Positions 1 through 10,001 of a stretch of 64,000 nt of DNA are shown here, one piece after another. Origin of the DNA: Sulfolobus acidocaldarius SUSAZ (GTDB taxonomy: Archaea > Thermoproteota > Thermoprotei_A > Sulfolobales > Sulfolobaceae); contig CP006977.1 of NCBI GenBank assembly GCA_000508305.1, positions 652,621 through 716,620 on the forward strand. Direction: 5' to 3'. Position 1 is the stretch's first letter, and every line of letters begins with the position of its first letter. Under the pieces are notes generated by a model. The model ran no database searches. It had not been told where the DNA came from and saw only the letters and a list, made by a program, of their open reading frames with translations. A program made the translations under genes and the position numbers.

Positions 1-1247
1 TAACGCATAGACTTGTGAATATACTCCTTAACAGGCTACAAGATATTCACGATAAGAGACTACCAGTAATCATAATTGGCACCACTAATTTGCCACAGGA
101 GATAGACGAAGCATTACTTAGACCTGGAAGATTCGACGAAATAATTTATGTACCTTTACCAGATGAAAAGGCTAGAGAAGAGATATGGTTAGGTTACACC
201 AAGGGTTTGAGTGTTGATTGTAAGTTGTTAGCCAATAAGAGTAATAGACTATCTCCTGCAGATATAAAAGAGATAGTAGAGAGTGTGAGTATAGAATGTA
301 GCAAAGAGGGGAGAGAGCCAACCACGCAAGATTTCATAAGGTATTTGGATAATTTCAAGCCTTCTGTATCTATTCAGACTTTGATAAAATTCGAAAATTT
401 ATCTAAGAAATACTCAAGGCATAAATTGGGAGAAAAGCCCTATGGAGTAGCTAATATAAAATGGGACGACCTAGGAGATCTTGACGAGATAAAGAAAGTA
501 ATTAGAGAGTCAGTAGAATTGCCTATGAAAAACAAAGATATAGCAAATAAATTGGGAATTAAGCCTGTAAAAGGCATTTTGTTGTATGGTCCTCCCGGAA
601 CAGGTAAGACCAGTATTGCAAAGGCGCTTGCAAACGAGTTACAGGCATCTTTTATTGTCATTTCAGGAGACGAGATCTCTTCTGTGGGTCCTTTTAAAGC
701 AGGTGAACTTATAGCTGAAAAATTTCATATCGCTAAGGATAACACTCCTTCTATAATTTTTATTGATGAAATAGATATGATAGCTAGGACTAGAGGTGAG
801 AATGAGTGGCGAGGTGCATTGACCGAGCTCTTATCAGAAATGGACGGGATTAGGGAGAACGAGGATGTGATTGTTGTAGGTGCCACAAATAGACCATGGG
901 ATTTGGATCCCGCTTTACTTAGAGCAGGTAGATTTGATAGGATTATTTATGTGCCTCCACCTGACTATGAGGGGAGAGTGAAGGTACTTAAAGTTCTCAC
1001 TAAAGATTTGTCCGTTGATGAAGAAATACTTGAAAAAGTTTCAAAAATGACAAATAATTATACACCAGCAGATCTCAAGCTTCTAGTGGACGAGATTAGA
1101 AGGAATCTGTTAAAGGAAGCTACCTCCACAGGAAATATAAGGACAAGCCTAAACTTTGAGGATTTTGTAAGAGTCTTAGCATACATTAAACCTAGTGTAA
1201 ATGTAGAATTACTAAAGATGTATGAACAATTCAGAGTTGAAAGGTAA
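1..1247 (+). CDS. Tandem AAA ATPase (CDC48/VAT-like), 5' end outside window
   Basis: Only the C-terminal part is visible. The reading frame is open through the left edge, so the GTG at 15 is internal. The first AAA module is seen only from sensor 1 (GTTNLP) and the arginine-finger region (RPGRFD). A complete second module follows, with Walker A GPPGTGKT, Walker B FIDEID, sensor GATNRP and RAGRFD. The pore-loop region of the second module reads SSVGPFKAGE rather than the usual aromatic KWYGESE type. There is no peptidase domain, so an unfoldase or remodelling role is inferred. A second tandem AAA protein, with a membrane anchor, lies at 42481-44289. Confidence 0.9.
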   Translation, partial: THRLVNILLNRLQDIHDKRLPVIIIGTTNLPQEIDEALLRPGRFDEIIYVPLPDEKAREEIWLGYTKGLSVDCKLLANKSNRLSPADIKEIVESVSIECSKEGREPTTQDFIRYLDNFKPSVSIQTLIKFENLSKKYSRHKLGEKPYGVANIKWDDLGDLDEIKKVIRESVELPMKNKDIANKLGIKPVKGILLYGPPGTGKTSIAKALANELQASFIVISGDEISSVGPFKAGELIAEKFHIAKDNTPSIIFIDEIDMIARTRGENEWRGALTELLSEMDGIRENEDVIVVGATNRPWDLDPALLRAGRFDRIIYVPPPDYEGRVKVLKVLTKDLSVDEEILEKVSKMTNNYTPADLKLLVDEIRRNLLKEATSTGNIRTSLNFEDFVRVLAYIKPSVNVELLKMYEQFRVER

Positions 1248-1259
1248 TTTTTAAATTAT
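1248..1259 (+). promoter_or_regulatory. TATA-like box for the ECF S-component gene
   Basis: TTTTTAAATTAT lies about 26 nt before the ATG at 1279, which fits a leaderless Sulfolobus transcript. Confidence 0.45.
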
Positions 1260-1278
1260 CGGAAATTAATTTTTATGC

Positions 1279-1836
1279 ATGAAAACTGTATTTAATGATA
1301 GACGTGCAATAATATATGGTGTAGTGTTCTCTATAGCGTCATATGTGACCGCTGCAATATTAGCTGTGGGATCATCAGTTTATGCTTTAGGATCTTTCTT
1401 AGATCCCATAGTTACGCTGACTGTACCCTTAATACTTATATCAATTGGATTACAGGCTATGAATAAGAGATATAGTATTATACTTTTAGCATTGATAAAT
1501 TCTCTTCTTTATTATATTACTAGTCCTGCACTTCTGTTTATGGTTCCTACATTTCTAGTTTCAGGAGTAATAGATGAAGTAATCTCGTGGACTATAGGAT
1601 ACAGAGGATTAAGGGCTGTAATGATAAATACAACAGTAGTTGGTGGGCTTATAGGTGTTCTCAGTGTATTTTTTGGGAGTATACTTATAGGAATTTATGG
1701 TTCTGTACCATTTAGTAGCCTATTGTTAGCTTATGTAATATTTGGAGTGATATATTTCGTAGAAAGTGCAATTATGGGATATATATCTTATAAGATTGGT
1801 TCTTACTTAATAAATTCAGGAATAATGAAATCTTGA
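1279..1836 (+). CDS. ECF transporter substrate-binding (S) component, putative
   Basis: A 185-aa very hydrophobic protein with about five or six membrane segments and few charged residues, the size and style of vitamin S-components. The assignment rests mainly on context: the next gene looks like EcfT, and a double-ATPase EcfA-like gene converges on it from the other strand. The substrate cannot be read from the sequence. A thiamine precursor (YkoE/ThiW-type) is one possibility, because a fused double ATPase is also found in YkoEDC systems. The stop codon overlaps the next start (TGATG). Confidence 0.65.
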   Translation: MKTVFNDRRAIIYGVVFSIASYVTAAILAVGSSVYALGSFLDPIVTLTVPLILISIGLQAMNKRYSIILLALINSLLYYITSPALLFMVPTFLVSGVIDEVISWTIGYRGLRAVMINTTVVGGLIGVLSVFFGSILIGIYGSVPFSSLLLAYVIFGVIYFVESAIMGYISYKIGSYLINSGIMKS

Positions 1837-2495
1837 TGAATGATCTTGCTCCTGAGAAGATGAGGATAATGCAGGTCGCTGACAGTAAGTTATCTTTCTT
1901 TTATTCCATCTTCTCAGTATTTTTTATTTTTTATTCTGTTTCATTTTCAATTTCTATCATACCATTCCTATTTAGTGTTTTTCTTACATTAAAGAGAGGA
2001 AAATTATTATTAATTGAATTTTTAGTCATTATTGTCTCATATATCGTGTTATATGTAGTAGGTAAGGAAAATTTTCTAATATTTACGTTTAGAGTTTTAT
2101 CATATGTAAATATTTTTATTGGATTATCTGAAAAGATAGATTATAGTACAATAATTGATACACTAGGTAGTAAAGGAGTACCATTAGTTATCTCTATTGC
2201 TTACATTCCATTCTTCTACAGAGTAAGTAGAGAATTAATTTTTAACATGAGAGCACGAAAGGTTAGATTTTCCTTCTCAAACTATGTTCTTCCTTTAACT
2301 GTTCAGACTATAAAGGTTGCAGAAGATCTATACGTATCTTATAATTTAAAATTATATGGAAACTTGACAAGGAGGAGAAATTTTAAACCTAGAAAGATTG
2401 ATATTCTATTACTAATTGCATCAGTCTTTGTATTACTTCTTTCATGCGTATACAATCCTCATTTCCTCCAGATTTACAACTTTGTCGCACAATGA
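1836..2495 (+). CDS. ECF transporter transmembrane (T) component, EcfT/CbiQ-like
   Basis: The ATG at 1836 overlaps the stop of the preceding gene and is preferred over a TTG at 1833. The protein has an N-terminal block of membrane helices, a central cytoplasmic region with MRARKVRF resembling the Ala-Arg-X coupling motif of EcfT, and a C-terminal membrane helix. EcfT couples the ATPases to the S subunit. Its last 54 nt overlap the 3' end of the ATPase gene on the other strand, so all three transporter parts are adjacent but convergent. Confidence 0.7.
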   Translation: MNDLAPEKMRIMQVADSKLSFFYSIFSVFFIFYSVSFSISIIPFLFSVFLTLKRGKLLLIEFLVIIVSYIVLYVVGKENFLIFTFRVLSYVNIFIGLSEKIDYSTIIDTLGSKGVPLVISIAYIPFFYRVSRELIFNMRARKVRFSFSNYVLPLTVQTIKVAEDLYVSYNLKLYGNLTRRRNFKPRKIDILLLIASVFVLLLSCVYNPHFLQIYNFVAQ

Positions 2496-3560
2496 TAATA
2501 TATCCTCATCATGAGTTGCTATTATCATAGCTTTTCCCTCCTCCTTCAAGATTTTTACCATTTGATAAAAACTCAATAATGCTTCGCCGTCCATTCCAAC
2601 ACTAGGTTCATCAAAACCAATTACTTTAGAGCCTGATGCAAAAGCCGTAGCTATAAGTACTCTCATCTTTTGACCATAACTCAGTGTGAAAGGACTCTTT
2701 TCTGCAAGATCTTTTATCTTAAAAAGGTTCAAAGCTTCCTCATCTTTAACCTCATCAATTACTCTAGGTTTAAAAAATTGCAAGTCTGGGTTCTGAAATA
2801 TAATATAAACCTTATTTACTAATTTCTTTAATGTAGTTGTTTTTCCGACTCCGTTTCTTCCGATCAGACATAATATTTCTCCTTCTCTCAATTTAATCCA
2901 GGAATACTCGAATATTACTTTATCTTTAGGTTTAATGTTGATCTCAGGTAGCTTAAATCCTCTAAGTCCTTCCTCTCTAAGAAATTTCTCGTCATACAAT
3001 TTTTCCTTTTCAATTTCAACAATTCTATTTATTTCCTTTATTAGATAAACTTTAGATACTAGATCCCTTATTTCTTTTATTCTATGCTCAGCTATGAGAG
3101 AGCCTTTCGGTATTATTTCCTTCACCAATTTTGTTGAATATTTGTCTAGGTTGGCAAAAGGTTCATCTAGCAAGATATGTTTAGGATTTGAAGACAAAGC
3201 AGACGCAATTACAAACCTCTTTTTGTAGCCGTCAGATAGAGTGTAAAAATCCCTATTTATATAATTTTCCATTATTTTCTTTGCTATATTAAAATCAATA
3301 GTATGGAATAGTGATCTTAATTTAAGCTCTTCCTCGCAAGTTAAAGCCAGAATCTGTGTTGCTGGCTCTTGGAAAACGCCAGTTAATTTAGAGTATTCTC
3401 TGAGCTTGCAGAAATCATCCCCATCTAAAATAATCTTAAACCTATTTTGTCCAAGACACAAAGCATTCTTTATCAAGGTTGTTTTTCCACTTCCATTTTT
3501 ACCAACTAACCCTACTATGTCGTTATCATCAATAACTAATGTATCATTTATCGATAGCAC
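2442..3560 (-). CDS. Fused double ATP-binding protein of an ECF-type ABC transporter
   Basis: One 372-aa chain holds two ABC nucleotide-binding domains. The first has GKNGSGKT, the signature LSDGYKKR, Walker B ILLDEP and the H-loop AEHR. The second has GRNGVGKT, LSYGQKMR, GFDEP and ATHDED. Both sites look competent. The first domain is short: the GTG at 3560 leaves little of the usual first strand, and the frame runs eight codons further upstream without an ATG, GTG or TTG, so a non-canonical start is possible. The arrangement resembles the YkoD or fused EcfA type and should energise the S and T proteins at 1279-2495. Confidence 0.85.
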   Translation of the reverse strand: MLSINDTLVIDDNDIVGLVGKNGSGKTTLIKNALCLGQNRFKIILDGDDFCKLREYSKLTGVFQEPATQILALTCEEELKLRSLFHTIDFNIAKKIMENYINRDFYTLSDGYKKRFVIASALSSNPKHILLDEPFANLDKYSTKLVKEIIPKGSLIAEHRIKEIRDLVSKVYLIKEINRIVEIEKEKLYDEKFLREEGLRGFKLPEINIKPKDKVIFEYSWIKLREGEILCLIGRNGVGKTTTLKKLVNKVYIIFQNPDLQFFKPRVIDEVKDEEALNLFKIKDLAEKSPFTLSYGQKMRVLIATAFASGSKVIGFDEPSVGMDGEALLSFYQMVKILKEEGKAMIIATHDEDILSLCDKVVNLEEMRIVYA

Positions 3561-3822
3561 CGTAATTCTGCTTATTTTTAGTAGTTATAAACGTATATGA
3601 ATTTTGTTAATATCTATTAGCCTTTGACTGTTCTAGTAAATTAAATAGTATTTTTGATAAGTGAAGTTAGAATAATTACCTATTAGAATTCCTATGTAGA
3701 CTTGCCCAACTTATGATTAAACAAGAATTAAAAATACATTAAAAATAGTAGAGTTTTAAGAGGGGAGCACTTTTGAGTATAAAAATATGTATAGATACCA
3801 CAATCTCACAATCTCATAAAGT

Positions 3823-5028
3823 TCAGATTAGAAATTCTTTGAACCAGTTTACTGTAATGATCTTGTTCCAAAGGTTTACCTTATCACTTACTTCACATTC
3901 ATTACAAAGCTTTACGTCTTCTCCTCTGGTCTTATAATACCACATAGATATAGGGTCTATTATTTCTATCTTTTCTTTCGTAACACTTCTAACGCATTCT
4001 ACGTCATAGAGAAGATTCTCCAACTCAAATATGTCTTTAACATACTTACTCCCTATTCCTTTAGAAATAACGGTGTTTACGAAATTACTAAGTAATTTAT
4101 CAAAGCTCTGATAGTCAATACTAAAATTATACTGCGTGACAGTGAATGAGGAAAGCAAGTATTGATTTATGGTAAAAAGTCCTTTATCATGATATTCAAA
4201 TAGATTATATCCACCTATTCTGATGAACTTCTCGCCGTCATGAAGAAAATAGCCAATGTATAGTTCATTTTTACTGTTATCACTTAAATCCAGGAATTCT
4301 AATTGAATTGGTCTTAGGTTACCTTTATTATTGGTTGTGAAAAATTTTCCCATTCTTTTTCTCATTTTTCTTCCTAAAAACACGTCATGACCAATTTCTC
4401 CCATATCTATGAACATTGCTGTAAAGAAAGTGAAATTATCGACAGATGAAATAGGATTACCTTTTTGTAGATCGAATTTTATGGTAGATAGTACGTAATT
4501 AATGGCTTTTACATCTGCCGATAGATTACTTATTGTATCGTTTCTAATATGCGAAATTCCTTTTACGATCTTATCAATGTATATTAGGCATAAATTTTGA
4601 AGTACCAATGATACTAACTTACCCTCCTTAGTGAAGAGAGGAATTATATCATATTCAGGTGGTAATTCCTTCATTTTTACAATTAGATCTTCCACTCTCT
4701 CTTTGTGTTTGACTACCTTCTTTGGTGTCTCCTTCTTTGGCTGACATTCCTGTAATTCAAGATTATTACTTATTTCTAATTCATCAATGTTAATTTGTAG
4801 ATTATCTGAGATCTGTGATAGAAGGTCCAGGACAGCTCTGTGTACTGTTGCTTTATTATAAACCTCCTTAAATTTTCTCATATTGTTCTCTTTGCATATA
4901 GATGCTATCACTGTGTAATCGTCCTCTTTCTTAATTAATATTGTAAAATTATCCCTAGTCTTAACTGCTATTAGTGAACCTGGTTTTATGTGCTCGAATA
5001 GATAGATCAGTAAATCAAATGCCTTCAT
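3823..5028 (-). CDS. Hypothetical protein, unrecognised, about 400 aa
   Basis: I do not recognise this family. The ATG at 5028 (MKAFDLLIYLFEH) is preferred; the frame also allows a TTG at 5082 adding 18 residues. The protein is mixed hydrophilic with no clear membrane span or signal peptide. It has a lysine- and glutamate-rich linker near residues 95-120 and a CNEC pair near the C-terminus that might bind a metal. It stands alone, with about 260 bp downstream and 700 bp upstream without convincing genes. Confidence 0.6.
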   Translation of the reverse strand: MKAFDLLIYLFEHIKPGSLIAVKTRDNFTILIKKEDDYTVIASICKENNMRKFKEVYNKATVHRAVLDLLSQISDNLQINIDELEISNNLELQECQPKKETPKKVVKHKERVEDLIVKMKELPPEYDIIPLFTKEGKLVSLVLQNLCLIYIDKIVKGISHIRNDTISNLSADVKAINYVLSTIKFDLQKGNPISSVDNFTFFTAMFIDMGEIGHDVFLGRKMRKRMGKFFTTNNKGNLRPIQLEFLDLSDNSKNELYIGYFLHDGEKFIRIGGYNLFEYHDKGLFTINQYLLSSFTVTQYNFSIDYQSFDKLLSNFVNTVISKGIGSKYVKDIFELENLLYDVECVRSVTKEKIEIIDPISMWYYKTRGEDVKLCNECEVSDKVNLWNKIITVNWFKEFLI

Positions 5029-5725
5029 TATTACAAAAATCCAGTGAACTAGGTTTAATACATTTATTGCTCTATTTGGCAAGTAACTCTTGACTTAAAA
5101 TAAGTGAACATATGTGTAATATAGAGTTCACTTAGCTTAAACAGTTGTTCCACAATTTTCCCAAGAACAAACTCAGAGCGTCTTTTCATAAGCTGAGAGG
5201 TAAATAATTCTTGTTTATAAGTAACTCATTCTAAATGTGTAGGTTCTCGTTTCAAATAATAACAAAGTCACTACTCTTACTACCTTGAACTAATTGATTA
5301 TCTATTACGTAAATAATTAGTTTTATTCATTTATCTGTACGCTTTCCTAAACTTCATAAATAGTTTATATGAATATAGGAGATATAGTTTTAGATTATTA
5401 AGGAAGGAAGATTTTGATAGTTTTTAAAAGCTCGGAGTAATTAAATTCAAGATTTCAACATATTTTCATATATTAGATAAACATTATTCATCAAAATTTT
5501 TTAAAATCATATTAGTCCTTTCTCTATTGAGTGACATATAGTAATAAATATTACAAAGAGGATATAATTAGCATTAAGTCCAAAAGATGTCTGCTTTAAT
5601 TACTTCACAGTTCGATTTTGTATATAATGAATCGTAAAGTGAAAATGACATCAATCTTATTGTATTTGAAGGACATATACATTAGAAGTAAAATTTTTAA
5701 GTTTCTTATTGACTATTAGATATTG
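5029..5725. other. Long AT-rich intergenic region
   Basis: About 700 bp with no ORF longer than some 20 codons, no tRNA, and no C/D box pair that I could find. It is very AT-rich and presumably holds the promoters of the two flanking genes. The last part contains the TATA-like box of the Sso10a-like gene. No inverted repeats of note were seen. Confidence 0.5.
5692..5702 (+). promoter_or_regulatory. TATA-like box for the Sso10a-like gene
   Basis: AAATTTTTAAG is centred about 28 nt before the ATG at 5726, consistent with a leaderless mRNA. Confidence 0.45.
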
Positions 5726-6031
5726 ATGGCGGAAGTTACTACTGGAAGAAAAAAGAGGACTAGATATGAAATAATCCACGATATTCTTGCACAGTGCGAA
5801 AATGGTGCAAAGAAAACTTGGCTAATGTATAAAGCTAATTTAAGCTACGAATTAACAAACAATTACATTAACAAACTAGTAGAGAAACAATTGATATCTC
5901 AGAAAGACGGTCTTTACTACTTAACAGACAAGGGTAAAAAATTACTGGAATTGTTAAAAGAATATAAGGATAAGAAAACAGCTCTGGATCGTGTAACATC
6001 ACAAATTAAAGATATCTACGGCGAAGATTAA
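5726..6031 (+). CDS. Sso10a/Sac10a-family winged-helix DNA-binding protein
   Basis: A small basic protein with a winged helix (residues about 10-70, including KKTWLMYKANLSYELTNNYI) followed by a lysine-rich C-terminal helix suited to an antiparallel coiled-coil dimer. This matches my memory of Sso10a, whose sequence has the equivalent KTRIMYGANLSYALT segment. Family members are abundant chromatin proteins of Sulfolobales. The ATG at 5726 is preferred to the TTG at 5723. The gene is monocistronic with T-rich sequence downstream. Confidence 0.85.
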   Translation: MAEVTTGRKKRTRYEIIHDILAQCENGAKKTWLMYKANLSYELTNNYINKLVEKQLISQKDGLYYLTDKGKKLLELLKEYKDKKTALDRVTSQIKDIYGED

Positions 6032-6065
6032 ATTATAAACCTAATTTTTAAATAAAACGTTAAAG

Positions 6066-6079
6066 TTTTTTATTTTTTG
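6066..6079 (+). terminator. T-rich terminator after the Sso10a-like gene
   Basis: TTTTTTATTTTTTG lies 35 nt after the stop codon. Oligo-T tracts end transcripts in Sulfolobus. Confidence 0.5.
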
Positions 6080-6309
6080 TCTCCTTATATAAAACTTTTT
6101 GTTATGCTACAAATCTTTGTAGTTAGATAAAAAATAGCTCGTTCAAGGTTTATATTTTTAATGAAGCCACTTAAAACTGTTTAAAAATAAGCTAAAATTT
6201 ATAATTATTAAAACCTTGCTATGTTATTTCGTGTCTATGAATAGTTAAAAGATTTTAATACAGATTATGGAAATATTTAAATATAATTTAAACTTCATCT
6301 TAATAAGAA

Positions 6310-7791
<1,482 letters not shown>

Positions 7792-7797
7792 TAGTAA

Positions 7798-7838
7798 ATT
7801 TTTATTTTACACTAAAAGTATTCAAGTTTTTTTATTTA
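7798..7838 (+). terminator. T-tract terminator between convergent genes
   Basis: Two T-rich tracts (TTTTTATTTTA and GTTTTTTTATTT) fill the 50-bp gap between amt and the convergent phosphatase gene. They fit as the amt terminator. Confidence 0.5.
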
Positions 7839-7842
7839 ACTA

Positions 7843-8724
7843 CTACAGTATCTCTTCTATTAATTTATCATTTACCATTTTTATATATATACGAATGAAT
7901 TTGTTATTAGTATAATCATGATATAAAATACCAGATCTTTGACCATGATATACGCTAGAAAATACAGTGATAACTTTGCCGTTTATGTTAGTTCTAAATC
8001 CGTCTACTGCCTCATGGCCTCTGATTATTCCTTTAAAATTGTTATAGGAAAGGAATTCATTTGTCACTCTTTCCCCAAAATAGTATATTCCTTCACCTCT
8101 TATACTTGGTAGGAAATCTATGTCTAGTAGTCCATCTCTTGGATCGTTCCATAATATTTGTAAACCTATGGGATCATCTGGGTTTACATCTGGATATTTT
8201 AATCTTGCGATATCTTCAACTGACGTGATTCCTAGCCTGTCGCCCTCTAATGTTGCAGGTAAACCTCCATGCATACAAAGATATCCATTAACTAGTACCG
8301 AGTAAGGCATATATGAAAACAGGTCTCGGAATTTCTCATATGCACTTTCTGCGTCTTCAGTTTTAATCTTTAGTTCTTCAAAAAATCCATAATGAAAGTT
8401 TGTAAGTGGACTTTCATGATTCCCTCTAAGTACCACTATTTTAGTTTTGCCCTTATTTTCATCACTTTCTACTAATTTCTTTAATATTAAACTTAGGTTT
8501 TCTACGCCTGTCTGTGGTTCTCTATCAACATAATCTCCTAGAAACACAATCAAATCAACGTTATCGTAAAATTTTCTAAATACATATTCGGTCACATTAA
8601 TTGCACCATGAGTATCTCCAACGAAAACCACCTTATCCTCTTTATATTCTCCAATAAATGGTCCTTGCTGTCTAAATATATCCTTTGATTTTTCTAACAA
8701 CTCATACGTTTCTTCAATGTTCAC
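7843..8724 (-). CDS. pp2a: PP2A-type serine/threonine protein phosphatase (PPP family)
   Basis: All PPP metal-binding signatures are present: GDTHG, GDYVDRE and RGNHES, followed by MHGGLP and GHEAVDGF. The family removes phosphate from Ser and Thr using two metal ions. In S. acidocaldarius the PP2A homologue (Saci_0884, from memory) influences archaellum expression, and this 293-aa ORF fits it. The start is GTG at 8724, because upstream in-frame codons give no better start and a TATA-like box sits about 26 nt before it. A palindrome overlaps this start. Confidence 0.92.
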   Translation of the reverse strand: MNIEETYELLEKSKDIFRQQGPFIGEYKEDKVVFVGDTHGAINVTEYVFRKFYDNVDLIVFLGDYVDREPQTGVENLSLILKKLVESDENKGKTKIVVLRGNHESPLTNFHYGFFEELKIKTEDAESAYEKFRDLFSYMPYSVLVNGYLCMHGGLPATLEGDRLGITSVEDIARLKYPDVNPDDPIGLQILWNDPRDGLLDIDFLPSIRGEGIYYFGERVTNEFLSYNNFKGIIRGHEAVDGFRTNINGKVITVFSSVYHGQRSGILYHDYTNNKFIRIYIKMVNDKLIEEIL

Positions 8725-8743
8725 AATATTGTGGTATATTGTG
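8722..8743. promoter_or_regulatory. Palindrome and direct repeat at the PP2A start
   Basis: The perfect 12-bp palindrome CACAATATTGTG (8722-8733) covers the GTG start codon and presumed start site of the PP2A gene. The half-sequence ATATTGTG is repeated at 8736-8743. The position suits an operator or autoregulatory site; the binding protein is unknown. Confidence 0.4.
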
Positions 8744-8745
8744 TT

Positions 8746-8757
8746 CTATTTAAAAAT
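8746..8757 (-). promoter_or_regulatory. TATA-like box for the PP2A gene
   Basis: On the minus strand ATTTTTAAATAG is centred about 27 nt before the GTG at 8724, placing the start site at or next to the start codon. Confidence 0.5.
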
Positions 8758-8810
8758 TATATAGCCCTATTTGATGAAGGTATTTTAGGGTTATTTGTTA
8801 AAGATACTGT

Positions 8811-9998
8811 ATGACAAAAATCTCCCAGATAGAACCTATAGTCCTAGCACAAACTGAAAAAGGCAGTGCAACATGGGCATCAGTTATGATACTGGTAAGG
8901 GTAGTGACATCAAATGGTATGGTTGGATTCGGAGAAGCAGTGCCCACACTTAGGGTCATGAACGTCTACAATACGATCAAACAGGTATCTAAGGGTTATT
9001 TAGGAAAAGAGGCGGAAGAACCTGAAAAGAATTACTATGAATGGTACAGACAAGATTTCTACTTACCGAGATCCTTTGAATCTGCCACAGCGACTAGCGC
9101 AATAGATCAAGCATTATGGGACATATTAGGCAAGGAGTTAGGAGCACCAATATACAAATTACTAGGAGGCGAGGTAAGGGATAAGATTCCTGTTTATGCA
9201 AATGGATGGTATCAAGATGCAGTTTCACCAGAGGATTTTGCTGAAAAAGCTAAAAATGTTGTACGAATGGGTTATAAAGCTCTAAAATTTGATCCTTTTG
9301 GACCATATTTTAATTCGATTGACGAGAAAGGATTGCAAGAAGCTGAGGAAAGGGTAAAAGCAGTCAGAGAGGCAGTAGGCGAGAATGTGGATATTTTAAT
9401 TGAGCATCATGGTAGATTTAATGCAAATGCAGCTATATTAATAGCTAAGAGATTAGAGAATTATAATCCAGGTTTTATGGAGGAGCCTGTTCATCATGAA
9501 GATATAGAGGGTTTACGAAAATATAAATCGGCTACGGTGTTAAAAGTAGCTCTAGGCGAAAGGTTAATTGGAGTTAAGGAAGCTGCAAATTATATAGGAG
9601 ATAGTTTGGTTGATATTATTCAGCCCGATGTATGCAACATAGGTGGAATATCGGTAGGCAGGAAAGTCATACACTTATCAGAAGCTTTCGATGTTGACAT
9701 AGCATTTCATAATGCGTTCGGTTCAGTACAGAACGCTTACTCACTACAATTAGCAGCTATTGCCCCGAACCTTTATTTCCTAGAGAATTTCTATGACTGG
9801 TTCCCTAGGTGGAAAAGAGATGTAGTTTATGACGAAACCAAAGTTGAGGGTGGATACGTAAAAGTCCCTAATAAACCTGGAATTGGAGTTAGTGTAAATG
9901 AGAAAGCTATAGAGAATATGGAAGCAGAACCAAAAGAAATAGAGGTTTCAGAGGAACCTGTTTGGGTTGTAAAGGGAACATGGAAAAGATACAGTTAA
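8811..9998 (+). CDS. gad: Gluconate dehydratase (enolase superfamily)
   Basis: A 395-aa mandelate racemase/enolase-superfamily protein. Recognisable segments are [46 protein letters not shown] and AFHNAFGS. They match closely the S. solfataricus gluconate dehydratase as I remember it, including the C-terminal [12 protein letters not shown]. The enzyme dehydrates D-gluconate and galactonate to 2-keto-3-deoxy acids in the branched Entner-Doudoroff pathway. The gene is divergent from the PP2A gene and convergent with the MFS transporter. Confidence 0.9.
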   Translation: MTKISQIEPIVLAQTEKGSATWASVMILVRVVTSNGMVGFGEAVPTLRVMNVYNTIKQVSKGYLGKEAEEPEKNYYEWYRQDFYLPRSFESATATSAIDQALWDILGKELGAPIYKLLGGEVRDKIPVYANGWYQDAVSPEDFAEKAKNVVRMGYKALKFDPFGPYFNSIDEKGLQEAEERVKAVREAVGENVDILIEHHGRFNANAAILIAKRLENYNPGFMEEPVHHEDIEGLRKYKSATVLKVALGERLIGVKEAANYIGDSLVDIIQPDVCNIGGISVGRKVIHLSEAFDVDIAFHNAFGSVQNAYSLQLAAIAPNLYFLENFYDWFPRWKRDVVYDETKVEGGYVKVPNKPGIGVSVNEKAIENMEAEPKEIEVSEEPVWVVKGTWKRYS

Positions 9999-10001
9999 TT
10001 T

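Noticed and set aside
440-661. Minus-strand ORF inside the first AAA gene
   Set aside because: It is a shadow of a well-conserved AAA module on the plus strand; its translation has no family features.
3800-3822. Short tandem repeat CACAATCTCACAATCTCA
   Set aside because: Two partial units only, next to a stop codon; not enough for a CRISPR or regulatory call.
5723-5725. TTG start for the Sso10a-like gene
   Set aside because: An ATG follows directly at 5726 and fits the TATA distance.
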